A DNA stretch of 64,000 nucleotides from Bacteroides sp. 224 (lineage in GTDB: Bacteria; Bacteroidota; Bacteroidia; Bacteroidales; Bacteroidaceae), in NCBI RefSeq assembly GCF_010500995.1, contig NZ_QVMK01000003.1, forward strand, positions 124,001-188,000. Direction: 5' to 3'. Within the stretch, counting starts at the first letter, position 1, and each line of letters begins with the position of its first letter. Position numbers and translations under genes: made by a program. The notes beneath the pieces were generated by a model. The model worked only from the letters and a program-made list of their open reading frames with translations, ran no database searches and was not told where the DNA came from. This document shows, piece after piece, positions 45,249 to 55,003 of this stretch.

Positions 45249-46007
45249 TTACTCCCCTACTTCCTCCTTTATCCAATCATATCCGCGCTTTTCCAATTCC
45301 AAAGCCAGTTCCGGCCCAGCCGTTTTCACAATGCGCCCCTTATACAGCACGTGCACCACATCCGGCTTGATATAATCCAGCAATCGTTGATAATGCGTAA
45401 TCACAATGCAACTTGTCTCCGGCGTTTTAAGTTTATTCACCCCATCTGCCACGATGCGCAAGGCATCAATATCCAAGCCAGAGTCCGTTTCATCCAGAAT
45501 GCTTAAGCGCGGTTCCAGCATAGCCATCTGGAAAATCTCGTTACGCTTCTTCTCTCCTCCGCTGAAACCTTCGTTCACACTGCGGTTCGCCAATTTATTA
45601 TCAAGCTCCACGATGGAACGTTTCTCGCGCATTAACTTCAGGAACTCACTCGCGTTCAAAGCAGGCAGGTTCTTATATTTACGTTGCTCGTTCACAGCAG
45701 CGCGCATAAAATTCACCATGCTTACTCCGGGAATTTCTACCGGATACTGGAATGACAAGAAGACGCCTTCATGGCTCCGATCCTCCGGACTTAGTTCCAG
45801 CAAATCCTTTCCGAAGAAGCTCACACTTCCCTTGGTTACTTCAAAAGCCGGGTTACCCACCAACACACTGCTCAAAGTACTCTTTCCCGAGCCGTTAGGC
45901 CCCATGATAGCATGTACTTCACCCTGGTTTACAGTGAGGTTGATTCCTTTTAATATCTCTTTTCCGTTGATACTTGCGTGCAAGTCTTTTATTTCTAACA
46001 TTTTCAT
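45249..46007 (-). CDS. sufC: Fe-S assembly ATPase SufC
   Basis: 252 residues, ABC-type ATPase. Walker A MGPNGSGKST, Q-loop SFQYPVEIPGV, signature FSGGEKKR, Walker B LSILDETDSGLD, and the switch His in VITHYQRLL. It drives conformational change of the SufBD scaffold. Start could be the first ATG (46007) or the ATG two codons in; the sequence does not decide. It is flanked by the GTTAC heptamer hairpin upstream and the GxxExxY cassette downstream. Confidence 0.95.
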   Translation of the reverse strand: MKMLEIKDLHASINGKEILKGINLTVNQGEVHAIMGPNGSGKSTLSSVLVGNPAFEVTKGSVSFFGKDLLELSPEDRSHEGVFLSFQYPVEIPGVSMVNFMRAAVNEQRKYKNLPALNASEFLKLMREKRSIVELDNKLANRSVNEGFSGGEKKRNEIFQMAMLEPRLSILDETDSGLDIDALRIVADGVNKLKTPETSCIVITHYQRLLDYIKPDVVHVLYKGRIVKTAGPELALELEKRGYDWIKEEVGE

Positions 46008-46010
46008 TTT

Positions 46011-46094
46011 AGTTACGAGTTACAAGTTACTAGTTACAAGTTGTGAGTTACGAATCACCAGCTACTTGTAACTCGTAACTAGTAACTCGTAACT
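46011..46094. repeat. GTTAC heptamer inverted repeat between sufB and sufC
   Basis: The left arm (46011-46051) reads AGTTACG, AGTTACA, AGTTACT, AGTTACA, AGTTGTG, AGTTAC, a clean 7-bp period. The right arm (46061-46094) is the complementary series. The 7-bp unit differs from the other families but the architecture is the same. Confidence 0.9.
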
Positions 46095-46100
46095 ACTATA

Positions 46101-47552
46101 TCATCCCACACTTCCCTCCAAAGAAATGCTTAACAGTTTCTGTGCTTCCACGGCAAACTCCATCGGAAGTTTATTCAACACCTCTTTGGCATATCCGTTG
46201 ACGATCAAACCTACCGCATCCTCCGTAGAAATACCACGTTGGTTGCAATAGAATATCTGATCTTCACTGATTTTGCTGGTAGTGGCTTCATGCTCCACAA
46301 TAGCCGTTTCATTATGAATATCCATGTAAGGGAAGGTATGTGCACCGCATTTATCACCTAATAATAGGGAGTCGCACTGACTGTAATTGCGGGCTCCCGA
46401 AGCTTTTTCGGCTACGCGAACCAATCCGCGATACGAGTTCTCGCTTCGTCCGGCAGATATTCCTTTACTTACAATGGTGCTGCGGGTATTTTTTCCGATA
46501 TGAATCATTTTGGTTCCGGTATCCGCTTGTTGGTAGTTATTGGTAACGGCTACGCTGTAGAATTCGGCTGTAGAGTTATCGCCGGTTAAGATACACGAAG
46601 GATATTTCCAGGTAATGGCACTACCGGTTTCCACCTGTGTCCAGGATAGTTTGCTGTCTACTCCTTTACAATGACCGCGTTTGGTTACAAAGTTATAAAC
46701 ACCGCCTTTGCCATTTTCATCACCGGGGTACCAGTTTTGCACGGTACTGTATTTTACTTCGGCACGATCGTGCACTACGATTTCTACAATGGCAGCATGT
46801 AATTGATTCTCATCTCGTTGAGGAGCTGTACATCCTTCCAGATAAGATACATACGATTCATCATCGGCTACAATCAAGGTACGTTCAAACTGTCCGGTAT
46901 TGGCGGCATTGATACGGAAATACGTAGAAAGTTCCATCGGGCAACGCACCCCTTTGGGGATATACACAAAGGAACCATCCGAGAAAACAGCCGAGTTAAG
47001 CGCCGCAAAGAAATTGTCGCGATAAGAAACTACGGAGCCAAGGTATTTCTTTATCAGGTCGGGATGATCTTGCACCGCTTCGCTGAAAGAGCAAAAGATA
47101 ATACCTTTCTCCAACAACGTTTCTTTAAAGGTAGTCTTTACCGATACCGAGTCCATCACCGCATCTACGGCCATGCCGCTGAGTGCCATTTGTTCTTCCA
47201 GGGGGATACCCAGTTTATTGAAGGTCTTTATCAATTCGGGATCTACTTCGTCCAGACTCTTCGGACCTTCTTTCTTCTTGGGAGCCGCGTAATAAGAGAT
47301 TGCCTGATAATCAATTTCAGGAATACGCAAATGCGCCCAGGTAGGCATTTTCATTGTTAACCAATGCCGATAGGCATTCAACCGAAACTCAAGCAACCAC
47401 TCCGGCTCGTTCTTCTTGGCCGAAATGATACGAACCACCTCTTCACTAAGACCTTTCTCAATGATTTCCGTCTGTACATCGGTAGTAAAACCGTATTTGT
47501 ACTTCTCCTGGGTGAATTCTTTTACATATTTATTGGGTTCTTCTTGCTGCAT
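46101..47552 (-). CDS. sufB: Fe-S cluster assembly protein SufB
   Basis: 483 residues starting [21 protein letters not shown]. Core motifs: [69 protein letters not shown] and the C-terminal [17 protein letters not shown]. It is the scaffold on which Fe-S clusters form with SufC and SufD. It starts 3 bp after the cvpA stop, so it is probably translationally coupled to it. Confidence 0.96.
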   Translation of the reverse strand: MQQEEPNKYVKEFTQEKYKYGFTTDVQTEIIEKGLSEEVVRIISAKKNEPEWLLEFRLNAYRHWLTMKMPTWAHLRIPEIDYQAISYYAAPKKKEGPKSLDEVDPELIKTFNKLGIPLEEQMALSGMAVDAVMDSVSVKTTFKETLLEKGIIFCSFSEAVQDHPDLIKKYLGSVVSYRDNFFAALNSAVFSDGSFVYIPKGVRCPMELSTYFRINAANTGQFERTLIVADDESYVSYLEGCTAPQRDENQLHAAIVEIVVHDRAEVKYSTVQNWYPGDENGKGGVYNFVTKRGHCKGVDSKLSWTQVETGSAITWKYPSCILTGDNSTAEFYSVAVTNNYQQADTGTKMIHIGKNTRSTIVSKGISAGRSENSYRGLVRVAEKASGARNYSQCDSLLLGDKCGAHTFPYMDIHNETAIVEHEATTSKISEDQIFYCNQRGISTEDAVGLIVNGYAKEVLNKLPMEFAVEAQKLLSISLEGSVG

Positions 47553-47555
47553 AAC

Positions 47556-48062
47556 TTAAGTTAATAAATATTGTTGGGTCAGTTCCTTTGCTACGGGAAA
47601 AAGACCACTGATGATATGTTTGATTGGATAATATAACACTGAGTCTTCCTTGATTGTTCCACTTATCAGTACGTTGTTAACATCCAGATAATCGAGTATA
47701 TTCATCAGGATGCCCAATACCAATATACTGGTAAAGGTACCTAACAGAAAGCCTAACAAACGATTTACCCATCCTAAGGAAACGGCTTCCAAGGCATGGG
47801 TAAGGACAGAGGCCAATAAGAAAAAGAGTAGAGGTACAATAGCCCAAATAGCTACAAATGAAATTATCTGGACTATAGTCATAGAGCTTTCGCTAACCAT
47901 CGGACTGACCTTTTCTGCCAACGACAGGTAAAGCGCCCGTGCGGCAATCAGTCCTATAACTAATCCTAAAACAGAAGCCAACTGCTTAAGAAGCCCTTTC
48001 AGGCATCCGTGCAAAGCTCCTGCAACGAGTATGACGAGAATTATGTAATCGATTATTAGCAT
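47556..48062 (-). CDS. CvpA family membrane protein
   Basis: 168 residues from the ATG at 48062 (MLIIDYIILVILVAGALHG); the 23 codons upstream in frame are read from the hairpin at 48077-48177. Four hydrophobic segments at about 3-20, 27-48, 63-87 and 97-125, with G-x-x-K-G-L after helix 1, as in the CvpA/colicin V production family. The function is poorly known; inner membrane location is expected. It is followed after 3 bp by sufB. Confidence 0.85.
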   Translation of the reverse strand: MLIIDYIILVILVAGALHGCLKGLLKQLASVLGLVIGLIAARALYLSLAEKVSPMVSESSMTIVQIISFVAIWAIVPLLFFLLASVLTHALEAVSLGWVNRLLGFLLGTFTSILVLGILMNILDYLDVNNVLISGTIKEDSVLYYPIKHIISGLFPVAKELTQQYLLT

Positions 48063-48076
48063 ATAATTATTATTAT

Positions 48077-48177
48077 ACCCCCTCCGCCCTTTGGGCACCT
48101 CCCCCTTGCAGGGGAGGAGTTCCTGCGGCATTGGTTCCTCCCCTGCAAGGGGGAGGTGCCCAAAGGGCGGAGGGGGT
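48077..48177. repeat. CCCCCTCC-family long inverted repeat between infB and cvpA
   Basis: Left arm 48077-48119 and right arm 48135-48177 are 43-bp near-perfect reverse complements with a 15-bp loop, containing CCGCCCTTTGGGCACCTCCCC and its complement. Same family as 35562-35710. Confidence 0.93.
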
Positions 48178-48202
48178 CTTTCTTATACTGTAAACTAATT
48201 AC

Positions 48203-48263
48203 TAAAAAAACAACGTGCCAATTACTTAAGTGATGTGAACATCCGTTTAGCAATTGGCACGTT
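48203..48263 (-). terminator. infB terminator (minus strand)
   Basis: AACGTGCCAATT (48212-48223) and AATTGGCACGTT (48252-48263) form a perfect 12-bp stem with a 28-bp loop; on the minus strand it is followed by G and seven T. A second small stem (ATGTAGC/GCTACAT) lies between it and the infB stop. It separates rimP-nusA-infB from cvpA-suf. Confidence 0.85.
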
Positions 48264-48294
48264 GGCACATGTAGCGAAGTGCCCTATAGCTACA

Positions 48295-51200
48295 TTATAG
48301 CGTTTGTTTCACTTCTATTTCCTGATATGATTCGATAATGTCACCCACCTTAATATCGTGATAGTTTACAAGACTGATACCACATTCATAGTTGGTTGCC
48401 ACTTCTTTCACATCGTCTTTGAAACGTTTCAGTGCATTAATTGCACCGGTAAAGATAACGATACCATCGCGGATAAGACGTGCTTTGTCCGAACGTTTCA
48501 CCTTTCCTTCTTTCACCATAGCACCGGCCACGGTACCCACCTTGGTGATGTTGAATACTTCGCGCACTTCGATGGTAGCAGTTACTTCTTCTTTCACTTC
48601 CGGAGCAAGCATACCTTCCATCGCCGCTTTCACTTCTTCGATGGCTGCGTAGATTACAGAGTACAAGCGAACATCCACTCCTTCTTGTTCCGCATATCTG
48701 CGGGCAGAAGCCGACGGGCGCACCTGGAATCCGATAATAATCGCATCCGAAGCAGCTGCCAATGTAACATCCGATTCTGAGATCTGTCCCACCCCTTTGT
48801 GAATTACATTCACCTGGATTTGTTCGGTAGAAAGCTTGATCAACGAGTCGCTCAATGCTTCGATAGAACCGTCCACGTCACCTTTCACAATCACGTTAAG
48901 TTCCTTGAAGTTACCCAATGCGATACGACGACCCAATTCATCCAATGTAAGAATCTTCTGAGTACGAAGTCCCTGCTCACGTTGTAACTGTTCGCGTTTG
49001 TTCGCTATTTCACGAGCTTCTTGCTCTGTTTCAATCACATGGAAAGTATCACCGGCTGTAGGCGCACCGTTCAAACCTAATAATAATACAGGTTCCGATG
49101 GTCCGGCTGATTTGATACGTTGGTTACGTTCGTTGAACATGGCTTTTACACGACCGAAGTGTGTTCCTGCCAATACCACGTCTCCCATATTCAGTGTACC
49201 GTTAGATACCAATACGGTTGCCACATAACCACGTCCTTTATCTAATGTAGATTCAATGATAGACCCTGCACCACGACGATCCGGGTTTGCTTTCAGATCG
49301 AGCATTTCGGCTTCGAGCAATACTTTCTCCATCAATTCCTTTACACCTAATCCTTGTTTGGCCGAAATATCCTGAGATTGGTATTTACCTCCCCAGTCTT
49401 CTACCAGGAAGTTCATATTTGCCAGTTCTTCTTTAATCTTTTCCGGGTTAGCAGTTGGCTTATCTACCTTATTAATAGCAAATACGATAGGAACACCTGC
49501 CGCCACTGCGTGGTTGATGGCTTCTTTAGTTTGAGGCATCACGCTATCATCCGCAGCCACAATAATAATGGCGATATCCGTTACTTTCGCACCACGTGCA
49601 CGCATCGCTGTAAACGCTTCGTGACCCGGTGTATCTAAGAAGGTAATGTGTCTGCCATCTTCCATTTTCACATTATAGGCTCCGATGTGCTGTGTAATAC
49701 CTCCGGCCTCACCGGCTATTACATTAGCTTTACGAACATAGTCGAGCAACGATGTTTTACCGTGGTCAACGTGTCCCATCACCGTAACAATAGGCGCACG
49801 AGGCTGCAAATCTTCCGGTGCATCTTCTTCTTCTACAATGGCTTGTGCTACTTCCGCACTTACGTATTCTGTTTTAAATCCGAATTCTTCGGCTACCAGA
49901 TTAATGGTTTCGGCATCCAAACGTTGGTTAATAGATACCATCAGCCCGATACTCATACAAGTAGCAATTACCTGATTTACAGAGATGTTCATCATACTTG
50001 CCAATTCGTTGGCAGTAACGAACTCGGTAATCTTCAGTGTTCTGCTGTCGGATGCTTCCATATCGTCCAACTCTTGTTGGCGGTTGAAAGCTGATTCGCG
50101 TTTCTCTTTACGGTATTTAGCTCCTTTATTTTTCAGACCTTTAGTAGTAAGACGCGCCAGCGTTTCTTTTACTTGCTTAGCTACATCTTCCTCGCTAACC
50201 TCCTGCTTAATAACCGGTTTCTTAAAGCGATCTTTGTTATTATTCCGTTTTCCACCGCCTTGTTGATTTCCCGGGCGGTTATTGTTGTTGTTATTGTTAT
50301 TTCCTCTTTCGCTGTTTGCCACAGGACGAGCAAAATTCGACGCATTGTTAATATCAACTTTCTCTTTGTTGATACGGCTGCGTTTCTTTTTGTTAGCTGC
50401 ATCACCTTCGGTTCTTGGCTTGTTCGTGCCATCGTCTTTGCGGATTTCCTTGATGATAGCTTCTTTCATCTGCTTCTTCTGATCCTGACGAATCTTGTCT
50501 TTCTCTTCCCGTTCTTTACGTTTTTCTTCCTTCGATTTCTTCTTAGGACGTGTAGATTGGTTCAGCGCCGCCAAGTCAATTTGACCTATTACATTAATCT
50601 TGGAAACGATTTCGGTAGGACGTATCTTAAATACATCATCTCCTTCCTCCGCCACATCACGACCAGCCTCGGGCTCAGTCGTTTTTTCGATCACTTCTTT
50701 TACTACCGGCGCTTCCATAACCTCCGGCTTCACTTCTTCCATTACTTTCTCCAATTCTTTTTCTACTATAACAGGCTCCTTTGTCGGTACCGGCTCAGGT
50801 TTTGCCTGTTCCTCCGGCTGAGGAGTTACGATTTCTTTTACTTCTTCAACCACAGGCTTGGGTTCTTCCTTTACTTCCTCTTTCCGGCTTACTACGGGTT
50901 CCGGAACGGGCTCTGGTTCCGGAGCCGGTGCAGGTTCCTGTTTTACTACGGGAGTTGGTTCCGGTTCGGCAGCTTTCTCGGGCTTCCGGTTTAAGTTGTC
51001 CAAATCAATTTTACCTACCGGTTTAAATTTAGGACGTGCTTCTTCTGGAACAACTGTTTTTATGACGTTGTCGGCCTTGTCTGCTTTATCAACTTTCTCT
51101 GCCTTAGGTTTTTCCAGTTCCGGATCATAACCATCAATAGCAACAGACGCTTTATTTCTGTCTTTATTCTGACGTTCCTGAATAAAGCGTTCCGATTCCA

Positions 51201-51372
51201 TTTTAAGGTTTTTGTCCTTGCTAAACTCTTTCACAAGAATAGCATACTGTTCTTCGGTAATTTTCGTATTAGGACTAGCCTCAATGGTATGCCCTTTCTT
51301 TTGCAGAAACTCAACTACCGTTGATATTCCTACATTCAAATCTCTAGTTACTTTGTTTAACCTAATCGTCAT
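48295..51372 (-). CDS. infB: Translation initiation factor IF-2
   Basis: 1025 residues, the long bacterial form. The N-terminal IF2_N subdomain starts [20 protein letters not shown]. Residues about 110-400 are low-complexity, rich in Pro-Glu-Lys-Val repeats and an Asn-Gly stretch. The GTPase domain has [30 protein letters not shown] and INKVDKP; the C-terminal domains bind fMet-tRNA. It is the last gene of rimP-nusA-infB. Confidence 0.98.
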   Translation of the reverse strand: MTIRLNKVTRDLNVGISTVVEFLQKKGHTIEASPNTKITEEQYAILVKEFSKDKNLKMESERFIQERQNKDRNKASVAIDGYDPELEKPKAEKVDKADKADNVIKTVVPEEARPKFKPVGKIDLDNLNRKPEKAAEPEPTPVVKQEPAPAPEPEPVPEPVVSRKEEVKEEPKPVVEEVKEIVTPQPEEQAKPEPVPTKEPVIVEKELEKVMEEVKPEVMEAPVVKEVIEKTTEPEAGRDVAEEGDDVFKIRPTEIVSKINVIGQIDLAALNQSTRPKKKSKEEKRKEREEKDKIRQDQKKQMKEAIIKEIRKDDGTNKPRTEGDAANKKKRSRINKEKVDINNASNFARPVANSERGNNNNNNNNRPGNQQGGGKRNNNKDRFKKPVIKQEVSEEDVAKQVKETLARLTTKGLKNKGAKYRKEKRESAFNRQQELDDMEASDSRTLKITEFVTANELASMMNISVNQVIATCMSIGLMVSINQRLDAETINLVAEEFGFKTEYVSAEVAQAIVEEEDAPEDLQPRAPIVTVMGHVDHGKTSLLDYVRKANVIAGEAGGITQHIGAYNVKMEDGRHITFLDTPGHEAFTAMRARGAKVTDIAIIIVAADDSVMPQTKEAINHAVAAGVPIVFAINKVDKPTANPEKIKEELANMNFLVEDWGGKYQSQDISAKQGLGVKELMEKVLLEAEMLDLKANPDRRGAGSIIESTLDKGRGYVATVLVSNGTLNMGDVVLAGTHFGRVKAMFNERNQRIKSAGPSEPVLLLGLNGAPTAGDTFHVIETEQEAREIANKREQLQREQGLRTQKILTLDELGRRIALGNFKELNVIVKGDVDGSIEALSDSLIKLSTEQIQVNVIHKGVGQISESDVTLAAASDAIIIGFQVRPSASARRYAEQEGVDVRLYSVIYAAIEEVKAAMEGMLAPEVKEEVTATIEVREVFNITKVGTVAGAMVKEGKVKRSDKARLIRDGIVIFTGAINALKRFKDDVKEVATNYECGISLVNYHDIKVGDIIESYQEIEVKQTL

Positions 51373-51383
51373 AATTACTTTTT

Positions 51384-51540
51384 AATAGTTAACAGTTGAC
51401 AGTTGATAGTTGACTATTATTTCTCCAATAACGTTCCTCTATAAATGTCTTTCCCTCACTGAATCCCAAAAAGCGACAATATTATTCAATTGTACAATCT
51501 TGATTTTTCACTATCAACTGTCAACTGTCAACTGTCAGCT
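51384..51540. repeat. AGTTGAC heptamer inverted repeat between nusA and infB
   Basis: The left arm (51384-51414) is built from AGTTAAC, AGTTGAC, AGTTGAT, AGTTGAC (7-bp period); the right arm (51511-51540) reads ATCAACT, GTCAACT, GTCAACT, GTCAGCT. The loop is unusually long (96 bp) and non-coding. It lies inside an otherwise conserved essential operon. Confidence 0.88.
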
Positions 51541-51547
51541 TCCGATG

Positions 51548-52804
51548 TTACTCTTCAAATTCAGCTTTCAAAATACGTAGTACCTCGTCGATGGTTTCTT
51601 CTTCCAAGTCTGCCTTTTCAATCAGCATTTCACGAGGTGCATTTAATACCGATTTAGCCGTATCGAGGCCAATCGCTTTAATGGCGTTGATCACCCATTC
51701 ATCTATTTCATCATTAAATTCATCCAAGTAGATGTCTTCGTCCATTGCACTTTCATCTAATTCGCGGAATACATCGATGGTGTATTCGGTCAACATACTG
51801 GCAAGTTTGATGTTCATACCGCCCTTACCAATGGCGAGTGATACTTCTTCCGGGCGAAGGAATACTTCTGCTTTGCGCTCTTCTTCGTTCAAACGAATGG
51901 AAGAGATTTTAGCCGGACTCAACGCACGTTGTATAAACAGCGAAGTATTAGCTGTATAGTTTATTACATCGATATTTTCATTCCGAAGCTCGCGAACGAT
52001 ACCGTGTATACGGCTACCCTTCACACCCACACAGGCACCAACGGGGTCGATTCTGTCATCGTAAGATTCTACCGCAATCTTGGCACGTTCGCCGGGGATA
52101 CGGGCAATTCTTTTGATGGTAATCAGTCCGTCGTTAATTTCCGGAACTTCCATTTCGAACAGACGTTGTAGGAACACCGGCGAGGTGCGCGACAGGATGA
52201 TCTTCGGATTGTTGTTTTTATTGTCCACGCGGGCTACTACCGCACGTGCAGTTTCTCCTTTGCGATAGAAGTCGCTCGGTATCTGCTCGGTTTTGGGCAA
52301 TAACAATTCATTTCCTTCATCATCCAGCAAAAGCATTTCTTTTTTCCATATCTGGTATACTTCTGCATTAATAATGGTTCCTACCTTATCTATATATTTA
52401 TTATAAATACTATCTTTTTCGAGCTCAAGAATCTTAGAGGCCAGCGTTTGACGCAAGTTCAAGATGGCGCGACGACCAAAATCGGCAAAATGTACTTCAT
52501 CGGTCACCTCTTCGCCTACTTCGAAAGAAGCATCAATCTTCTGCGCTTCGGTCAGTGATATCTCCAGGTTCGGATCTTCCAGGTCTTCATCTGCCACAAC
52601 CTCCCGGTTCCGCCATATTTCGAAGTCTCCTTTATCCGGATTCACAATCACATCATAATTTTCATCTGTGCCAAACATTTTAGTGATAACACTACGGAAC
52701 GACTCTTCGAGCACGCTTACCATCGTAGTTCTATCAATATTCTTCAGTTCTTTAAATTCTGAAAATGTATCTATCAAGCTGATAGTTTCCTCTTTCTTGG
52801 CCAT
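51548..52804 (-). CDS. nusA: Transcription termination/antitermination factor NusA
   Basis: 418 residues. N-terminal RNA polymerase-binding domain (ALEESFRSV-type helices), S1 domain around residues 130-200, then KH domains with RIPGERAKIAVESYD, DPVGACVGVKGSRIHGIVREL and SLAIGKGGMNIKLASMLT. It lacks the long acidic repeats of E. coli NusA, normal for this phylum. It starts 2 bp after the rimP stop. Confidence 0.96.
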   Translation of the reverse strand: MAKKEETISLIDTFSEFKELKNIDRTTMVSVLEESFRSVITKMFGTDENYDVIVNPDKGDFEIWRNREVVADEDLEDPNLEISLTEAQKIDASFEVGEEVTDEVHFADFGRRAILNLRQTLASKILELEKDSIYNKYIDKVGTIINAEVYQIWKKEMLLLDDEGNELLLPKTEQIPSDFYRKGETARAVVARVDNKNNNPKIILSRTSPVFLQRLFEMEVPEINDGLITIKRIARIPGERAKIAVESYDDRIDPVGACVGVKGSRIHGIVRELRNENIDVINYTANTSLFIQRALSPAKISSIRLNEEERKAEVFLRPEEVSLAIGKGGMNIKLASMLTEYTIDVFRELDESAMDEDIYLDEFNDEIDEWVINAIKAIGLDTAKSVLNAPREMLIEKADLEEETIDEVLRILKAEFEE

Positions 52805-52806
52805 AA

Positions 52807-53274
52807 TTATTTAAAACTAATTAAGTATTTGGTGTATTTTATTTGATCATAAGTAAAGGTTTCGTCCACTTCTACAAGTTTCGGACGTTTGGCTCCTTCT
52901 TCTTTTACTTTCTTCTGCACAGCTACCACAAACTTATCTTCGTCGACATCTTTCAGTATGCCTGTCAGTTTCCGACCGTCATTTGTCATAACCTCTACAT
53001 CATTGTCTATATGGTTATAATATTGCTGTAAGACCTTAAACGGCTGTCCGATTCCTGCCGAACCTACTTCCAGTTCATAATCGGCCTCTTCTCTGTTTAG
53101 TTTGGATTCGATGTAACGACTCAATTCTACGCAATCTTCAATCCATACGCCTTCGGCGTGATCTATCTCTACCACAATCCGATCACCGGGGTAAACAGCT
53201 GCGTCTACCAGAAAATAGTTTTTCCCATTAAGCCATTCTTCTACAATAGCTTTAACAATGTTTTTTTCTATCAT
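52807..53274 (-). CDS. rimP: Ribosome maturation factor RimP
   Basis: 155 residues. Motifs: YFLVDAAVYPGDRIVVEIDH, GVWIEDCVELSRYIE and YELEVGSAGIGQPF, matching the two-domain RimP fold needed for 30S maturation. It is the first gene of the operon, with a near-consensus promoter upstream. Confidence 0.95.
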   Translation of the reverse strand: MIEKNIVKAIVEEWLNGKNYFLVDAAVYPGDRIVVEIDHAEGVWIEDCVELSRYIESKLNREEADYELEVGSAGIGQPFKVLQQYYNHIDNDVEVMTNDGRKLTGILKDVDEDKFVVAVQKKVKEEGAKRPKLVEVDETFTYDQIKYTKYLISFK

Positions 53275-53339
53275 TTACTAACTATATAAGAACAAAAAAA
53301 GAGGCTTGATTGCCCCTCCTCCTTCATCCATTTCGGCGA

Positions 53340-53371
53340 CAAAGATACTAAATAATATATGGATACACAAA
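53340..53371 (-). promoter_or_regulatory. Promoter of rimP-nusA-infB (TTTG-20-TATCTTTG, minus strand)
   Basis: On the minus strand TTTG (53368-53371) and TATCTTTG (53340-53347) with a 20-bp spacer match the Bacteroidales consensus, about 66 bp before the rimP start. Confidence 0.8.
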
Positions 53372-53389
53372 ATAATAAGAAAAAAAATA

Positions 53390-53790
53390 TATGGGTACCA
53401 TAAAAGCATACCATCAAGTACTCCATCTGGTTTTACTTATACCATGCTACGGTTTGCTTTCCGGTGGTGTAGAGTTCGTAGATTTTATTCTCCGGGAGAG
53501 GAATTCAATAAAGCACTTGGATAGCCTCCATCTTTCCTTGACTCCCAACTTTGATGGCTTCCATCCCTGCATCTATCTTGCCATAGAGTCCATCCATGGT
53601 TATGTATTGGCACTTATCTTCGCATCTAACACTACGTTTCAGTGTGTTTTGGCTGCACTATTGCCTTTACTTTGCTTGGAGGCCGAATTATACTGCCAGT
53701 TGGCATTGGCGGTTACAGTGTCTATAACTAAGAACTTAAGTATCCGGCAATTACCTAACAATCGACCAAAGATTGAGTCTGTTAAAACAT
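53390..53790. other. Non-coding gap, possibly decayed coding sequence
   Basis: This stretch between the rimP and ecotin promoters holds no recognisable intact gene. Its plus strand has an open frame (53391-53906) with no family features that overlaps ecotin out of frame. The minus strand shows short peptide-like runs in two frames (for example IDTVTANANWQYNSASKQSK) broken by stops, which could be an old inactivated gene, but I do not recognise it. Confidence 0.3.
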
Positions 53791-53808
53791 TCTCCCAATC
53801 TAAATTGT

Positions 53809-53816
53809 TATCTTTG
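53809..53816 (+). promoter_or_regulatory. Ecotin gene -7 promoter element (TATCTTTG)
   Basis: Exact TAnnTTTG match 23 bp before the ATG at 53839. Confidence 0.65.
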
Positions 53817-53838
53817 CAAAGATTTAAAAAAAGTTGTT

Positions 53839-54333
53839 ATGAAGAAACATTTTTCAAGAATAATGTTGGTTACCACATTATTAGTTGCATTTACAGGAAT
53901 AGCTAATGCTCAAAACATGAAAGTAAAAGAAGAACGCGAAAAGATGCTTGCTCCCTATCCACAAGCTAAAGAAGGAATGGTGAGGTATGTGATCTTTCTG
54001 AAAGAGAAAGCCAATGAAGAGAACTTCAAAGTAGAAATCGTTCCCGGAAAAGTGATGAATGTAGATTGCAATCATCATACACTAATGGGTAAAATAGAGG
54101 CTAAAGATGTGCAGGGATGGGGATATACGTATTACGAATTTACCTCGAACGGCCAAACCCGCTCTACCATGATGGCTTGCAACAAACCGAAAGAGGATCG
54201 ATTTATTTCAGGAGAATCAAAATTGATTCGGTATAACAGTAAGCTACCGATTGTGCTTTATGCTCCGGCAGGGTATGAATTGAAATACAAGATTTGGAAA
54301 GTAGCGAAAACGCATACGGCTACAAATGAGTAA
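53839..54333 (+). CDS. eco: Ecotin-family serine protease inhibitor
   Basis: 164 residues from the ATG at 53839, which gives a clean signal peptide (MKKHFSRIMLVTTLLVAFTG ... ANAQ, cut near 23); the longer frame from 53773 does not. The mature part has MLAPYPQAKEGMVRYVIFL, VDCNHHTLMGKIE, GWGYTYYEF, the reactive-site loop RSTMMACNKP with the Met-Met pair used by E. coli ecotin, and LIRYNSKLPIVLYAP. The two Cys are kept for the loop disulfide. It would sit in the periplasm and block trypsin, chymotrypsin and elastase-type enzymes, a plausible defence against host proteases. Confidence 0.92.
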   Translation: MKKHFSRIMLVTTLLVAFTGIANAQNMKVKEEREKMLAPYPQAKEGMVRYVIFLKEKANEENFKVEIVPGKVMNVDCNHHTLMGKIEAKDVQGWGYTYYEFTSNGQTRSTMMACNKPKEDRFISGESKLIRYNSKLPIVLYAPAGYELKYKIWKVAKTHTATNE

Positions 54334-54381
54334 AATTCAGTCACCGCATAGTTGTAGTACATACATGTTATCTCTTCTTAT

Positions 54382-54560
54382 GCCGGTTTTTGCCACGGCC
54401 GCGGCAACGTTTTGTCACGGCCGTGGCCAGATCTTGTCACGGCCGCGGCAAAATCTCGTTACGGCCGTAGTAGAATCTTGTTACGGCCGTTCAAAATCTT
54501 GCTAAAGCAATATAGAAATTTACCGCAGGGAAAATTTGTTCAACGAAGATTGGGTAAAAT
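54382..54560. repeat. CGGCCG-array repeat element, copy 2 (inverted relative to copy 1)
   Basis: Five CGGCCGC/T cores near 54396, 54418, 54440, 54462 and 54484 are spaced 22 bp. They are followed by the head segment read in reverse, ending AAGATTGGGTAAAAT (54546-54560). Compared as reverse complement, the head matches copy 1 at 3801-3866 with few differences, and the array lengths are the same. It fills most of the 268-bp gap between ecotin and a small membrane-protein gene. Confidence 0.85.
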
Positions 54561-54574
54561 TGGTTAGTTGATGT

Positions 54575-54582
54575 TATCTTTG
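54575..54582 (+). promoter_or_regulatory. -7 promoter element (TATCTTTG) for the small membrane protein
   Basis: Exact TAnnTTTG match, 19 bp before the ATG and starting 14 bp after the head of the repeat element. Confidence 0.6.
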
Positions 54583-54601
54583 TTTCATTAATAGAAAGCA
54601 C

Positions 54602-55003
54602 ATGGCACATCATTTAAGTACAAACAAGCAATTTATGATTGGTAATGGTATTCTGGCTTTTGCCGTCATCTTTATAGTAGTCATTTTCATCTATATGAGT
54701 TTGAGAATTGCCCGGGAAAAACAACTCGAAAAGACTTATGTGGAAAATTATACCATTAGCTTAACTAAAGGCTTCGCAGGAGAGTCTGTATCTGTTTATG
54801 TAAACGATAGTTTATTATGGAATCAGCTAATAACCGAAGAACCTGTGGTATTGGAGGTAAACCGATTTGCCGATCATAGCGCAGTTATGATTGTTAATAA
54901 TGAGACCGAAATCATGTCTACTTTCGATTTAAGTGAAAAAGGAGGCAACTATTCTTTTATAAAGGATGAGGATGGAATTAAACAATTAGGACAATCGCGT
55001 TAA
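54602..55003 (+). CDS. Hypothetical single-pass membrane protein
   Basis: 133 residues, not recognised. A short cytosolic start (about 14 residues) precedes one membrane helix (GILAFAVIFIVVIFIYMSL, about 15-33). A soluble domain of about 95 residues with alternating polar/hydrophobic strands (YTISLTKGFAGESVSVYVND, VVLEVNRF) suggests a small beta fold outside the membrane. It ends 4 bp into the stop of the convergent metallopeptidase gene. Function unknown. Confidence 0.7.
   Translation: MAHHLSTNKQFMIGNGILAFAVIFIVVIFIYMSLRIAREKQLEKTYVENYTISLTKGFAGESVSVYVNDSLLWNQLITEEPVVLEVNRFADHSAVMIVNNETEIMSTFDLSEKGGNYSFIKDEDGIKQLGQSR

Noticed and set aside
50173..50994. 273-residue open frame opposite infB
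   Set aside because: It is the antisense reading of the low-complexity Pro-Glu-Lys part of IF-2; no family features.
53391..53906. 171-residue plus-strand open frame before ecotin
   Set aside because: It overlaps the ecotin signal peptide out of frame, has no recognisable motif and no promoter of its own.
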